Below, piece after piece: positions 16,843-25,813 of a stretch of 64,000 nucleotides of DNA. The DNA is taken from positions 78,977 through 142,976 of the forward strand of contig NZ_KB894361.1 in the NCBI RefSeq assembly GCF_000374425.1. The letters run 5' to 3'. Below the pieces are notes generated by a model. It made no database searches and was not told the origin of the DNA. It saw only the letters and a list, made by a program, of their open reading frames with translations. The DNA comes from Acinetobacter tjernbergiae DSM 14971 = CIP 107465 (lineage in GTDB: Bacteria; Pseudomonadota; Gammaproteobacteria; Pseudomonadales; Moraxellaceae). Each line of letters opens with the position of its first letter. Position 1 is the first letter of the stretch. A program made the translations under genes and the position numbers.

Positions 16843-17373
16843 ATGAGACATCAATCAGATCACCATCACGAAAGCGAACGAGATATTCACCATCGAGAGC
16901 ATCAGCGTACAGGTCGTCGTGGACGTTTATTTGAATCAGGACGTATGAAACTGTTAGTTCTGCATTTAATTCAGCAAAACCCAAAACATGGTTATGAAAT
17001 TATTAAAGAAATTAGTGATCTAGTCGGTGATGGCTATACACCAAGCGCAGGAACAATTTACCCAACTCTCACCAGTTTAGAAGAAATGAACTGTATTTCT
17101 TTACTCGATGTCGAACGTAAGCAATACCAAGTCACTGAATATGGCGAGACTTATCTAAAAGATCAGCAGGAAATGTTGGCAGCTTTGTTGGAAAAACTAC
17201 GGATTCGACGTGAAATCCATAACAACGATCAACTGATAGAGATCCATCGAGCAATGGAAAATCTAAAAACAGCATTACGATTAAAACTCAATATTGCTGA
17301 TCTACAGCAAGAACAAATTTATCAAATTGCTGAAAAGATTGATCAAGCTGCGATTGCGATCGGACGTTTATAA
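16843..17373 (+). CDS. PadR-family regulator with His-rich N-terminus (YqjI-like)
   Basis: 176 residues from ATG 16843; ATG 16828 is also possible. The first 25 residues are rich in His and charge (HQSDHHHESERDIHHREHQ), followed by the RRGRLFESGRMKLLVLHLI winged helix, HGYEIIKEIS and YTPSAGTIYPTLTSLEE, then a helical dimerisation end. The order and motifs closely resemble E. coli YqjI, a nickel-responsive repressor of a ferric reductase gene. The usual partner gene (yqjH type) is absent here; instead a broken fur-like gene follows 14 bases downstream. Metal sensing is inferred from the His tract and likeness. Confidence 0.85.
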   Translation: MRHQSDHHHESERDIHHREHQRTGRRGRLFESGRMKLLVLHLIQQNPKHGYEIIKEISDLVGDGYTPSAGTIYPTLTSLEEMNCISLLDVERKQYQVTEYGETYLKDQQEMLAALLEKLRIRREIHNNDQLIEIHRAMENLKTALRLKLNIADLQQEQIYQIAEKIDQAAIAIGRL

Positions 17374-17387
17374 GTTGGGAGCGAAAG

Positions 17388-17591
17388 ATGTTAGAGCTAC
17401 AACAGAAAATTAAACAGGCTGGGTTAAGAGTAACGCATCCACGACTTGCGATTTTGACTTTATTAAAGCAGCACACAGAAGACTTAACCGTTAAGCAAAT
17501 TTATCAGCTATTGCACTCACAACAACAGCGATTGAGTTTGGCAACAGTTTATCGGGTGATTAGTGATTTGGTTGGCTGTTTTCATGGTTGA
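17388..17591 (+). pseudogene. truncated Fur-family regulator (N-terminal half only)
   Basis: Only 67 residues are left of a protein normally about 130-150 long. They cover the winged helix of Fur proteins: LRVTHPRLAILTLLKQH, LTVKQIYQLL and LSLATVYRVISDLVG. The frame then stops as CFHG, and the metal-binding dimerisation half is missing. Directly at the break another frame opens into the tail of a DUF2798 protein. The gene appears cut by a deletion. A small DNA-binding remnant could still be made, but function is doubtful. Confidence 0.8.
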
Positions 17592-17671
17592 TTGCCTATC
17601 CTGTCGTTCTCATGTTTTTGCCTGTTGTTCGACGCTTAACAAACCTTATTGTGGAAATGTCACCACATTGA
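17573..17671 (+). pseudogene. DUF2798 C-terminal remnant
   Basis: Shifted one frame from the fur-like piece, 32 codons read WLFSWLIAYPVVLMFLPVVR and RLTNLIVEMSPH before a TGA. This matches the last helix and basic end of DUF2798 membrane proteins, which often carry a SWLIAxPxxLxxLPxVR-like end. It has no start and overlaps the truncated fur-like gene, so both are the two sides of one deletion. Family call is from memory of the pattern. Confidence 0.6.
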
Positions 17672-17815
17672 TATATCAGGCTGTTGAATAACAATAAAGA
17701 TTGTCTCATTGATAGCACTCTGCGTATTACCAAAAGACTATATTGAATGATGATTGTATTGTTAAGATCAGTAAAACAACTCATTGCAATAGCATAGGTA
17801 AAAGAGAGCGATATC

Positions 17816-18763
17816 ATGAGCAATAATAACGATTACGATATTTCTGATTCAAAAGATTGTAAAACTTATATCAATCAATTTATTCAAGACTTTACGATTA
17901 GATCAGCGGAAATTGGTAAGGGCACAATCATTAAACGTGCCTTGCCGAGTCGTCAGAAGCGTTTGGTGGGGGCGTGGTGTTTCCTTGATCATGCAGGGCC
18001 TGTGAGTTTCCCTGCGGGAGATGGTTTAGATGTTGGGCCGCATCCACATATTGGTTTGCAGACATTTACATGGATGATTGAAGGCACCATGATGCATACC
18101 GATAGCCTTGGTTCAAAACAGCTGATTCGTCCTAAACAGGTGAATTTGATGACTGCAGGTCGTGGGATTTCGCATACTGAAGTTGCACCAGATATTGAAA
18201 CTAAGATGCATGCAGCGCAATTGTGGATCGCATTACCTGATGACAAGCGCAATATGGAGCCAAAGTTTGAACACTATCCAGAGCTACCTGTCGTAACTAA
18301 AGATCAGGTTGAATTTACCATTTTAGTGGGGGATTTCCTTGATACGGTTTCTCCTGTGCAAGTACATACACCTTTGGTTGGTGTGGACTTAACTGCACAA
18401 GCAAATACTAAAACTCGTATTCCACTCAATCCAAACTTTGAATATGCATTTATGGCACTTGAAGGCATTGCTCAGGTAAATGGGCATGAACTCAATGCCG
18501 ATAATATGGTGGTGTTGGAAACGGGACTCACTGAAATCGAAGTCGAACTGACTGAAGGTCATCGTGTGTTACTCATCGGGGGTGAACCGTTTGAATCGCC
18601 AATTTTGCTGTGGTGGAACTTCGTTGGACGTACGATGCAAGATTTACAGCAGGCACGAGAAGATTGGATCAATCATGATCCCCGTTTTGGTGAAATTCCT
18701 GATTATCAAGGTAAGCGTCTCGAAGCACCTGTATTACCTGAGCAAATGAGGGCGTCGAAATGA
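17816..18763 (+). CDS. pirin-family protein
   Basis: 315-residue bicupin. The N-terminal cupin has the pirin metal site in DVGPHPHIGLQTFTWMIEG with further ligands in HTEVAPDIETKMHAAQ. The C-terminal cupin ends LLWWNFVGRT, as in the pirin C-terminal domain. Bacterial pirins bind Fe(II) or similar and include quercetinase-type dioxygenases; the physiological role is unclear. The gene overlaps the following osmC by 4 bases (ATGA), so they are translationally coupled. Confidence 0.92.
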   Translation: MSNNNDYDISDSKDCKTYINQFIQDFTIRSAEIGKGTIIKRALPSRQKRLVGAWCFLDHAGPVSFPAGDGLDVGPHPHIGLQTFTWMIEGTMMHTDSLGSKQLIRPKQVNLMTAGRGISHTEVAPDIETKMHAAQLWIALPDDKRNMEPKFEHYPELPVVTKDQVEFTILVGDFLDTVSPVQVHTPLVGVDLTAQANTKTRIPLNPNFEYAFMALEGIAQVNGHELNADNMVVLETGLTEIEVELTEGHRVLLIGGEPFESPILLWWNFVGRTMQDLQQAREDWINHDPRFGEIPDYQGKRLEAPVLPEQMRASK

Positions 18764-19158
18764 GTGTGATTGCGAGTGCAAAAGTTCAGGCTTTAGTCGA
18801 ACCGTGGAAAGGAGAGGTGACAAGTGGCTCACATCAATTTCTTACCGATAAGCCAGAATCTTTTGGAGGTCATGATACAGGGCCAGCGCCCTATGATTTT
18901 CTGACTGCAAGTTTAGCATCATGCACCATGATTACCTTACGCATGTATGCACAGCATAAGCAAATTGATCTGGGTCAGTTTAGCGTTGAAGTCGATTTTC
19001 ACACCAATCGTGAACAACAGGAACGAATCGAGCGTCGAGTAATATTTAAACAACCGATTTCACAAGACTTACAAGAAAAACTTCTCAATGTATGTAGCAA
19101 AACACCAGTTACTAAAACTTTGTTACGCAGTTTAGACATACAGACCGTGATTGTTTAA
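18760..19158 (+). CDS. OsmC/Ohr-family protein
   Basis: 132 residues. The paired redox cysteines are in LASCTMITLRMYAQHK and LLNVCSKTPVTKTL, as in OsmC/YhfA-like proteins that reduce organic hydroperoxides through cysteine chemistry. The GPAPYDFLTASLASC segment is diagnostic. Coupled to the pirin gene by an ATGA overlap. It is short for Ohr, closer to the YhfA/OsmC group. Exact peroxide preference unknown. Confidence 0.9.
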   Translation: MSVIASAKVQALVEPWKGEVTSGSHQFLTDKPESFGGHDTGPAPYDFLTASLASCTMITLRMYAQHKQIDLGQFSVEVDFHTNREQQERIERRVIFKQPISQDLQEKLLNVCSKTPVTKTLLRSLDIQTVIV

Positions 19159-19198
19159 GACTAAAGTGCTATTGTGCTTGGGCGAAACATAATTCTAA

Positions 19199-19234
19199 GT
19201 GTAACTGTGAGAGGGATTAGAACCGCAGTTACAC
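19199..19234 (+). other. hairpin in front of the GST gene
   Basis: GTGTAACTG/CAGTTACAC, 9 perfect pairs with an 18-base loop, 21 bases before the GST ATG. Without a T-run it is more likely a leader structure or operator than a terminator. Confidence 0.4.
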
Positions 19235-19255
19235 AGTAAAAAAGCAGGCACAAAA

Positions 19256-19909
19256 ATGATTACCTTACATTACCTACAATGCTCACGTTCATTCCGTATC
19301 CTGTGGGCATTAGAAGAACTTGGTGTGGATTACCAAGTTGAGTATTATCAAAGGTCACCTAGTTATGCAGCCCCTGAAAGTCTTAAACAAATTCATCCAT
19401 TAGGTAAAGCACCGATTTTGGTAGATAATCAGGAGGTCATTGTTGAATCGGCTGTTATCCTAGATTATTTACAACAACAGTATGATGAATCACAACAATT
19501 TAAACCACAGCAGTTCAAAGATCAGCTTCAATATTCATATTGGATGCACTATGCAGAAGGCTCTCTTATGCCATTGTTGGTGATGACTCTCGTCATCAAT
19601 AATGTAAGCAAGCATGTTCCGTGGGTTATTCGCCCTGTTGCTGAAAAAATTACCAATGGTATAAAAGCTGGTTTTGTTCGTCCTCGTGTAAAAGAACATA
19701 TTCTCTATCTTGAGCAGTATTTGGCAGAACATGATTATTTCGCGGGAGAGTTTTCTTTCGCAGATATTCAAATGGCATTCCCACTGATTGCAATTCAAAA
19801 ACGTTTACATGGCAAATATCCGAATATTCAAGCCTTTGTTCAACGTGTTCAGCAGCGTTCAGCATTTCAACGGGCCGAACAAGCAAGTTTACATTCACAG
19901 TGTGCGTAA
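19256..19909 (+). CDS. glutathione S-transferase family protein
   Basis: 217 residues. The thioredoxin-like N-domain includes CSRSFRILWALEELGVDYQ with the active-site serine region, HPLGKAPILVD (cis-Pro) and VESAVILDYL (glutathione-binding Glu-Ser). The all-helical C-domain includes FSFADIQMAFPL. Cytosolic conjugating or peroxidase enzyme; substrate unknown. ATG 19256 has a weak upstream AGCAGG. It ends in a strong palindromic terminator. Confidence 0.93.
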   Translation: MITLHYLQCSRSFRILWALEELGVDYQVEYYQRSPSYAAPESLKQIHPLGKAPILVDNQEVIVESAVILDYLQQQYDESQQFKPQQFKDQLQYSYWMHYAEGSLMPLLVMTLVINNVSKHVPWVIRPVAEKITNGIKAGFVRPRVKEHILYLEQYLAEHDYFAGEFSFADIQMAFPLIAIQKRLHGKYPNIQAFVQRVQQRSAFQRAEQASLHSQCA

Positions 19910-19920
19910 TATCCTCAATA

Positions 19921-19953
19921 ACAAAAAAGGAACGATTAATCGTTCCTTTTTTG
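19921..19953. terminator. bidirectional terminator between GST and SPOR genes
   Basis: AGGAACGATTAATCGTTCCT palindrome extended by A and T runs on either side, between convergent genes. Confidence 0.9.
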
Positions 19954-19979
19954 TTGAAAATATCAACTGATCTAGCAAT

Positions 19980-20588
19980 TTATCGTTTAATCACGATCGA
20001 ATCAATACCACTATGTTGCAAGGTTTGTTGAGCAGCAAGTGCTGCATCTTGGCTATCATAAGGACCAGAGAAAACACGATACCATGTTTGACCATTCTCA
20101 ACGGTTTTTATAACATCGGCAGATAAACCATTCAAAATAATTTCTGCACGACGCGCATCTGCACTATCGGGATCAGGATAACTACGTACTTGTAAAATAT
20201 AGCTTGCTTGAGTTGATGTAGTTTGTTCACTTGAGGTGATATTGGTTGGGTCTTCTGTGGTTGTTGTTTCAGGTTTAGGTGATTCAATAATTACGACACT
20301 ACCTTGCTGCTTAGTTTCAGGTACTGCTTGTTCAGGAATTGGTGTGACTTGCTGTTGAGGTAATAGATCGTAGAATCGATAGTCTTTATTGGTATCTTCT
20401 TCTTGGTAGTGTTCAGATGTGACTTGATTCTTTGCGGGAACGGGTTGCCAAGGTTGCCATAGCATCAGCATGACACCCACACAAAGGATCGCAAGAATTG
20501 CGACAAGCATTCCTAACCACTTGGGTACAAGTGGTTTCTTGGGCTTGTTGGGTCGTTCAGATACACCACGTTGCGTTTTTCCAAACAC
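19980..20588 (-). CDS. SPOR-domain cell-division protein (FtsN-like)
   Basis: 202 residues: a basic cytoplasmic N-terminus (KPKKPLVPKW), one transmembrane helix at about residues 24-45, a periplasmic linker containing YRFYDLLPQQQ, a Pro/Thr-rich spacer, and a C-terminal SPOR domain (about 125-202) that binds denuded septal glycan. The FYDLLP motif and position downstream of argS match FtsN-like proteins of pseudomonads and relatives. Late divisome activator role is inferred from this match. Confidence 0.88.
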   Translation of the reverse strand: MFGKTQRGVSERPNKPKKPLVPKWLGMLVAILAILCVGVMLMLWQPWQPVPAKNQVTSEHYQEEDTNKDYRFYDLLPQQQVTPIPEQAVPETKQQGSVVIIESPKPETTTTEDPTNITSSEQTTSTQASYILQVRSYPDPDSADARRAEIILNGLSADVIKTVENGQTWYRVFSGPYDSQDAALAAQQTLQHSGIDSIVIKR

Positions 20589-20643
20589 CTGAAATTCCTC
20601 TTGATCCTAATCCTATTAGGTTATTTGTAACTTGAAACTGCTT

Positions 20644-20682
20644 AAAAACAAAGCATTATGTTTAAAATAATGCTTTGTTTTA
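20644..20682 (-). terminator. terminator downstream of argS
   Basis: 14-bp stem AAACAAAGCATTAT/ATAATGCTTTGTTT with a 7-base loop and T-run on the minus strand, separating argS from the SPOR gene. Confidence 0.75.
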
Positions 20683-20703
20683 CGATCTGGGTAATGTTGC
20701 AAG

Positions 20704-20788
20704 AGCGTTGCTTTGCTAGTTACATTTCTACGCGGGCATAGCCCTTGTCTTGCGACAATGTGCAAAGCGTTGCTTTGCTAGTTACATT
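20704..20788. repeat. 23-bp direct repeat at the argS 3' end
   Basis: The block beginning AGCGTTGCTTTGCTAGTTAC occurs at 20704-20726 and again, identical over 23 bases, at 20766-20788. The second copy includes the argS stop codon. Between them lies a GGGCATAGCCC-like inverted pair. It looks like a small local duplication or a short dispersed repeat. Confidence 0.7.
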
Positions 20789-22572
20789 GTCTCAGGTGCA
20801 GATACACCAAGTAATTCTAAGCCATTGCGCAGAACTTGCTGTACGTTGATTGAAAGTAATAAACGTGCTTGTGTAAGTGTCACATCATCGCCAAGGACTT
20901 TATGCTCGTTGTACCAACCGTGGAATAAGGCTGCTAACTCTTTCAGATAGTTGCCGATTTGATGTGGTTCATACGCATTTGCTGCACGTACTAAAATATC
21001 TGGATAAGCGGCAAGTTTTGCTAGAATTTCAGTTTCAGCGTCAAGTTCTAAACGATTTGCATGTTCACGTGCCGAAACAGCATCAAAACTGAGATCTGTA
21101 GATGCTGCTTTCTCTAACATACGGCAAATACGGGCGTGTGCATATTGAATGTAATACACCGCATTATCTTTGCTTTGTGAAACTGCAAGGTCTAAGTCAA
21201 AGTCGATGTGTTGTTCAGATTTACGCATCACGTAGTAGAAACGTGCAGCATCGTTGCCCACTTCTTTACGTAGGTCACGTAAAGTCACGAACTGACCCGA
21301 ACGAGATGACATTTGCACCATCTCGCCACCACGCCATAAGCTCACGAACTGAACCAAAAGCACGGTCAATTTCTTCGAGTCATAACCCATTGCATCAATG
21401 GCTGCTTTCACACGAGAAATATAGCCGTGGTGGTCTGAGCCCCAAATATCAATGAGGTCGGTATAGCCACGTTGTAACTTATTTAAGTGGTAAGCAATAT
21501 CAGATGCAAAATATGTGGTTTGACCATTGCGGCGTTTCACAACACGGTCTTTTTCATCACCAAATTCAGTCGATTTAAACCAAATGTTACCCTCTTTCTC
21601 ATAGAGGAAACCGCGTTGATCTAAAGTTTCGAGCGCTTCATCAATTTTGTCAGCCAATGAAGCTTCACTGAACCATTGATCAAAGGTCACGCCAAAGTCA
21701 GCAAGGTCATCTTTGATGTCATCTAAAATGGCATGTAACGCTGCTTGGTGGAATACACGGTAGCCAGCACCAATCAATTGCTGTGAATTGGCAATTAAAC
21801 CATCAATATGTTTTTCTTTGTCGCCAGTAAGGACAACTTTGTTGCCTTCAGCATCGAGTTCTTCTGCATATTGAACGTCTTCAGGCACATCTTTATAAAT
21901 GTCAGCAACTGGACGAACATGCGCATCTGCATCTTTATCAATAATGCTTTGTGCGATTTCTTTGACGTAGTCGCCTTGATATGCATTTTTAGGGAAAACC
22001 AGTGTTTGTCCCGTGAGTTCTAAATAACGTAAATACGTTGAGGTTGCCAAAATATCCATTTGACGACCTGCATCGTTGACATAATATTCACGGTCAACTT
22101 TTGCACCTGTTGCTTCGAGTAGGTTAGCAACAGTCATCCCATAAGCTGCACCACGACCATGTCCTACATGTAGGCTAGAGGTTGGATTGGCAGAAACAAA
22201 TTCGACTTGGATCTTTTTAGCTGCATTGGCTTGAGTGCGACCGTAATGATCTTTCTGTGCTTGAATTTGATCCAGTACAGCGAAACGTTGGTCTGCGTTT
22301 AAGAAGAAGTTAATAAAACCAGGACCTGCAATTTCTGCTTTAGTAATATCAGCTACTTCAGGGAGGGCAGCCAAGATTTTTTCAGCAAGATCACGTGGTT
22401 TCATACCCGCGACTTTAGAGCCAATCATAGCAATATTTGAAGCAAAATCACCGTGACTTCGGTCTTTAGTACGGGTTAAATGGCTCGTATTTGTCCAATC
22501 TGAAGGAAGTACCCCTTGTTGTTGAAGGGATTGCACCGCATGATCAAGAGCTGCTTGTATTGCCGTATTCAT
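20782..22572 (-). CDS. argS: arginyl-tRNA synthetase
   Basis: Class I synthetase charging tRNA-Arg in the cytosol. 596 residues with the HIGH-like motif in SANPTSSLHVGHGRGAAYG, a KMSKS-position segment MVQMSSRSGQFVTLRD (no canonical lysine pair, as in many ArgRS), the N-terminal Add-1 domain and the C-terminal DALR anticodon-binding domain (PHQIGNYLKELAALFHGWY). Full length and intact. The last codons lie inside a local 23-bp repeat. Confidence 0.98.
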   Translation of the reverse strand: MNTAIQAALDHAVQSLQQQGVLPSDWTNTSHLTRTKDRSHGDFASNIAMIGSKVAGMKPRDLAEKILAALPEVADITKAEIAGPGFINFFLNADQRFAVLDQIQAQKDHYGRTQANAAKKIQVEFVSANPTSSLHVGHGRGAAYGMTVANLLEATGAKVDREYYVNDAGRQMDILATSTYLRYLELTGQTLVFPKNAYQGDYVKEIAQSIIDKDADAHVRPVADIYKDVPEDVQYAEELDAEGNKVVLTGDKEKHIDGLIANSQQLIGAGYRVFHQAALHAILDDIKDDLADFGVTFDQWFSEASLADKIDEALETLDQRGFLYEKEGNIWFKSTEFGDEKDRVVKRRNGQTTYFASDIAYHLNKLQRGYTDLIDIWGSDHHGYISRVKAAIDAMGYDSKKLTVLLVQFVSLWRGGEMVQMSSRSGQFVTLRDLRKEVGNDAARFYYVMRKSEQHIDFDLDLAVSQSKDNAVYYIQYAHARICRMLEKAASTDLSFDAVSAREHANRLELDAETEILAKLAAYPDILVRAANAYEPHQIGNYLKELAALFHGWYNEHKVLGDDVTLTQARLLLSINVQQVLRNGLELLGVSAPETM

Positions 22573-22687
22573 AGTTACCGAAATAAATGTCGCGGAAAAA
22601 CGTCAAATATAGCAAATTTTGGGGGCTTAAGGGGAGAGTGATTGAAGTGGAATTAACATATTCACATAAATCTTTTTTGTTAAATGC

Positions 22688-22718
22688 AAAGAGACCCTGT
22701 ATGAACAGAATCTCTTTT
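22688..22718 (-). terminator. terminator of the M48 peptidase gene
   Basis: AAAGAGA(C)CCTGT/ACAG(AA)TCTCTTT imperfect stem just downstream of the leftward M48 gene. Confidence 0.55.
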
Positions 22719-22733
22719 CTAAAATCAGCGTTA

Positions 22734-24614
22734 TTAAATGATGCGAGAGCGTTTGATCCATCGCATTTTTCGACCAAATTTATAATTTTCACCTTCGATG
22801 CTGAGGATCAAAACTTGTTGATCTAAGCTAATCGCCTGTTGGATTTGTTGTAAGACATCTTCGATCCGTTTTTTATTGGTGAGTTGATACCAACTGCCCG
22901 TTGAAAATGCGAGAACATAACAGGGAAGATACGGCAAATAATTCACTTTCTTTTTGACAAAATAAGCTTTTTTCAGCGCCTTAATTTTCTTTAATGATTT
23001 AGTAAGTTGATTTAATTCTACCTCAGTTAAATCATGAGAAATGAATTTGTTCTTTAAGTGAATTTGGTTCCGTTCTTGTTGCGCATGACTTTCAAGCTCA
23101 AATCGTGCTAAGAATAAACCATGATAATAATGTGCTTGCTCATGTTGTTCTTGTTGCCAATAAAAATCTCTCAGCAATTCATAACAAGTTGTCATCATAA
23201 ATTCATTCAGTTCTGCCGCGCGAGCAATATAGAAACAGCCTTGATCATCTTCTCTTTCTAATAAAAGTTTGCCGTATTCCAAGCAAATTTCAGCATGATT
23301 AGGTGCTTTTTCATAAAGTATCGCAAGTTGTTCACAAGCTGAATCAGTTTGTTTTGCAATAAAAAGGGTGAGTTGAGCACGTTCAAAAGCCTCATCAATA
23401 CTGGGTTCCTCAGCTTGTTGAATTTTTTGCTCCAACTCTGTAAGACGTTGTTTTCCACCTTGAATAACTTGGTATCTATCTTGCCATGAAGAGGCAATAT
23501 TGCTTTGCCACATTTGATCAAACGTTGTAGTGACTTTTTCGAGCTGATGTCCCAAAAGTCGATCTGCACTTTGCCCCGCAGAAGGATATTTAAACTCAGG
23601 AAATACACCAATCGCTTTTAAACGATCTTGTAGAGAGGGATGCGTATCTTGATGTGTTGTGGTTTGTTGCATGGATAACGATAGCCAAGCAGCTGTATTT
23701 TCTTTTTCCAAATCATGTGCCAGTGCATGGCTAAGTTGAAAGAAAGGAGCAACCAGTGGTTGAGGTGTATCATCAGCGCGTTTGTAGATCTCAGTCCAAT
23801 ACTTTTCATCCAGATACTGACTAATAATGCTGACTGTTGTCAGCGCTTCTGCCGCTGCCTGAGCAGAGGTTAACTGAACGGCAATCATATCTGCTTCATA
23901 TTCATTCGCTTGAGCAAGGGGAAAAGAATATGCAGTAAAATAAGGAACAAAACGACTCAGAAAGGGTCTAAATAAAAAATCTCCACGACTTTGGTTTTGT
24001 TCTAAAACTTCAACCAGTTGTGCCCAGCGAATACGTTGACGATAAATCCAATTCGAAAATTGCGCATGATTTTTGGCTAAATGCCCAAACTCATGCGCTA
24101 AGACAGCAGTAAATTGCTCTATGGTTAAAGATTTGAGTAATGGTAAGCCTAGTAACAGGTAATTCTGAGATGAGCCTAAACCTAGAAAACGTGGGATTTG
24201 AACAACACCTGCATTTAAGTCCTCAACGATAATGACTTTATGAAAATGAGGTGCATTTAATTGCCGTTGTAGTTTTTGAATAATACTAAATAATTCAGGT
24301 GCATCTGTTGCGGTAATTGCATAGCCTTGTGGTGGAGCATGTTTCACCCATAATGATCGTAAAATGACCCAAATAAAAAACCCTACAATTAAAATGAGTT
24401 TAATTGCAAAGGCTTTTAAAACGAGAATAGATAAGAATAATAATGGAATAAGTGCTAATAAAAATAAAATCATACCTCCAATGTATAGATTTCCTAGAAG
24501 AGCGAGAATAAATACCTGTAGTTGATAGCCTTTTGGATTTCTCTTGATTTTATCCTGTAATCTAATAATTAGTTTTTCAAATTTCTCATTTGTCGATTTT
24601 TGTATGTCGTTCAT
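22734..24614 (-). CDS. M48-family membrane metallopeptidase with long C-terminal extension
   Basis: 626 residues. Two hydrophobic spans (about 35-90) anchor an M48 zinc peptidase whose motif HEFGH is at 174-178, with the third ligand Glu238 in NEYEAD. Residues about 345-626 are a helical extension with TPR-like repeats (CEQLAILYEKAPNHAEICLE) and a basic end I do not recognise. M48 proteins such as HtpX/BepA clear damaged membrane or outer-membrane proteins. The size and extension set this one apart from HtpX. It stands alone. Confidence 0.9.
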   Translation of the reverse strand: MNDIQKSTNEKFEKLIIRLQDKIKRNPKGYQLQVFILALLGNLYIGGMILFLLALIPLLFLSILVLKAFAIKLILIVGFFIWVILRSLWVKHAPPQGYAITATDAPELFSIIQKLQRQLNAPHFHKVIIVEDLNAGVVQIPRFLGLGSSQNYLLLGLPLLKSLTIEQFTAVLAHEFGHLAKNHAQFSNWIYRQRIRWAQLVEVLEQNQSRGDFLFRPFLSRFVPYFTAYSFPLAQANEYEADMIAVQLTSAQAAAEALTTVSIISQYLDEKYWTEIYKRADDTPQPLVAPFFQLSHALAHDLEKENTAAWLSLSMQQTTTHQDTHPSLQDRLKAIGVFPEFKYPSAGQSADRLLGHQLEKVTTTFDQMWQSNIASSWQDRYQVIQGGKQRLTELEQKIQQAEEPSIDEAFERAQLTLFIAKQTDSACEQLAILYEKAPNHAEICLEYGKLLLEREDDQGCFYIARAAELNEFMMTTCYELLRDFYWQQEQHEQAHYYHGLFLARFELESHAQQERNQIHLKNKFISHDLTEVELNQLTKSLKKIKALKKAYFVKKKVNYLPYLPCYVLAFSTGSWYQLTNKKRIEDVLQQIQQAISLDQQVLILSIEGENYKFGRKMRWIKRSRII

Positions 24615-24743
24615 ATTTTTCTTTACATATTAAATAATTAAGGTAATAGGCTTTGCAGTACATTTAAATAACCTGATCTTAGTTTTTATACCGCAAAGCA
24701 TTTTATGATTATATTAAATTTTATCTAATTTTTTTCAATTCTA

Positions 24744-25661
24744 TTATTTAATTATTTGTTCTAATAATTCATCACTCGGTGCGAAATAATAAGCACCATC
24801 AATCGCTGTGGTAAAATGCAATAAACGGTCATGTATACCATCACCTGTTGTACCGAACATGCGTTCTAGCATTGCATCGAGAATACTGAGATTGTTGGTA
24901 TAGGCAACAAAAAATAGACCTTGTTCTCCTCTACCATCTCCATAAGGTAAGCTATGACGTAGAATTTCCATCTCTTCGCCATCCTCATCTTCCACCACGG
25001 TACGTGCGACATGTGAGTTTTGAGGTTTGATTTCATCATCGAGTTCGATAGATTCAAGTTTGGTACGTCCAAAGACATGTTCTTGAGCGTCGACTTTGAG
25101 CTGTTGCCATTTTGCCAAATCATGAATATAGCGTTGTGCAAAAATAAAACTTCCATCCGCAAAAGCGTCTGCTGTTGCTGGAAGTAATGCCGTTTCAGCA
25201 CGGTCATCTGGAAATTGTGGATTTTCTGTGCCATCAATAAAGCCAGTCATATCGCGACCATCAAAGAAACGGAAACACGCGCGTTCATCTAAAACATCAA
25301 CTTTGTTTTGAATGCCACTGAAGAATGCTTGACTGATGGCAAAGCAAATATCGGCACGAGCGCTGGCGATATGAATAAACACATCGGCGGGTACGACAGG
25401 CATATTAAACGCCCCTTGTTGAGGGTCGAGTTGTTTAAACCCCTCAGGCGTTTGTGAATAAAGTCTCGACCAAAGCTCAGGGCCAAATGCAATCGCAGTT
25501 TTAATCTGATCATTTGGGTGTTGAGTGATAAGACGATCACGAGTTGAAAGCAGAGCTTCAATCTGCTGCTTGAGTTCCGAAATACTTAAATCTTTTAAAC
25601 GTAAAACAATAAAACGAGCATGGTCGGACGGTAATGGAAGAATGACAGATTGAGCAGTCAT
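24744..25661 (-). CDS. DyP-type haem peroxidase
   Basis: 305 residues. The DyP signature GFIDG is at 140-144 with catalytic Asp143, followed by TENP; the proximal haem His is likely His217 in NSHVAR. No Tat signal is visible, so it is probably cytosolic or encapsulin-type, but no encapsulin gene adjoins. Uses hydrogen peroxide to oxidise dyes or porphyrins; the natural substrate is unknown. Monocistronic between M48 and znuB. Confidence 0.94.
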   Translation of the reverse strand: MTAQSVILPLPSDHARFIVLRLKDLSISELKQQIEALLSTRDRLITQHPNDQIKTAIAFGPELWSRLYSQTPEGFKQLDPQQGAFNMPVVPADVFIHIASARADICFAISQAFFSGIQNKVDVLDERACFRFFDGRDMTGFIDGTENPQFPDDRAETALLPATADAFADGSFIFAQRYIHDLAKWQQLKVDAQEHVFGRTKLESIELDDEIKPQNSHVARTVVEDEDGEEMEILRHSLPYGDGRGEQGLFFVAYTNNLSILDAMLERMFGTTGDGIHDRLLHFTTAIDGAYYFAPSDELLEQIIK

Positions 25662-25813
25662 GAAGCTCTCCTTAGTTCATTATTTTTAAGTGACTTAATG
25701 CCATGATTGTGCCTGATGTCGGCAGAGCTGAATAGTTTATTTCTGACGAATTTTACGATGCTCATCATTGCAAATAGGAATAATGAGAAGAAGTGGGTTG
25801 CTTATCTAAACGG

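Noticed and set aside
23258..23611. 117-codon ORF inside the M48 gene
   Set aside because: It is a same-strand frame-shifted shadow with no coding character.
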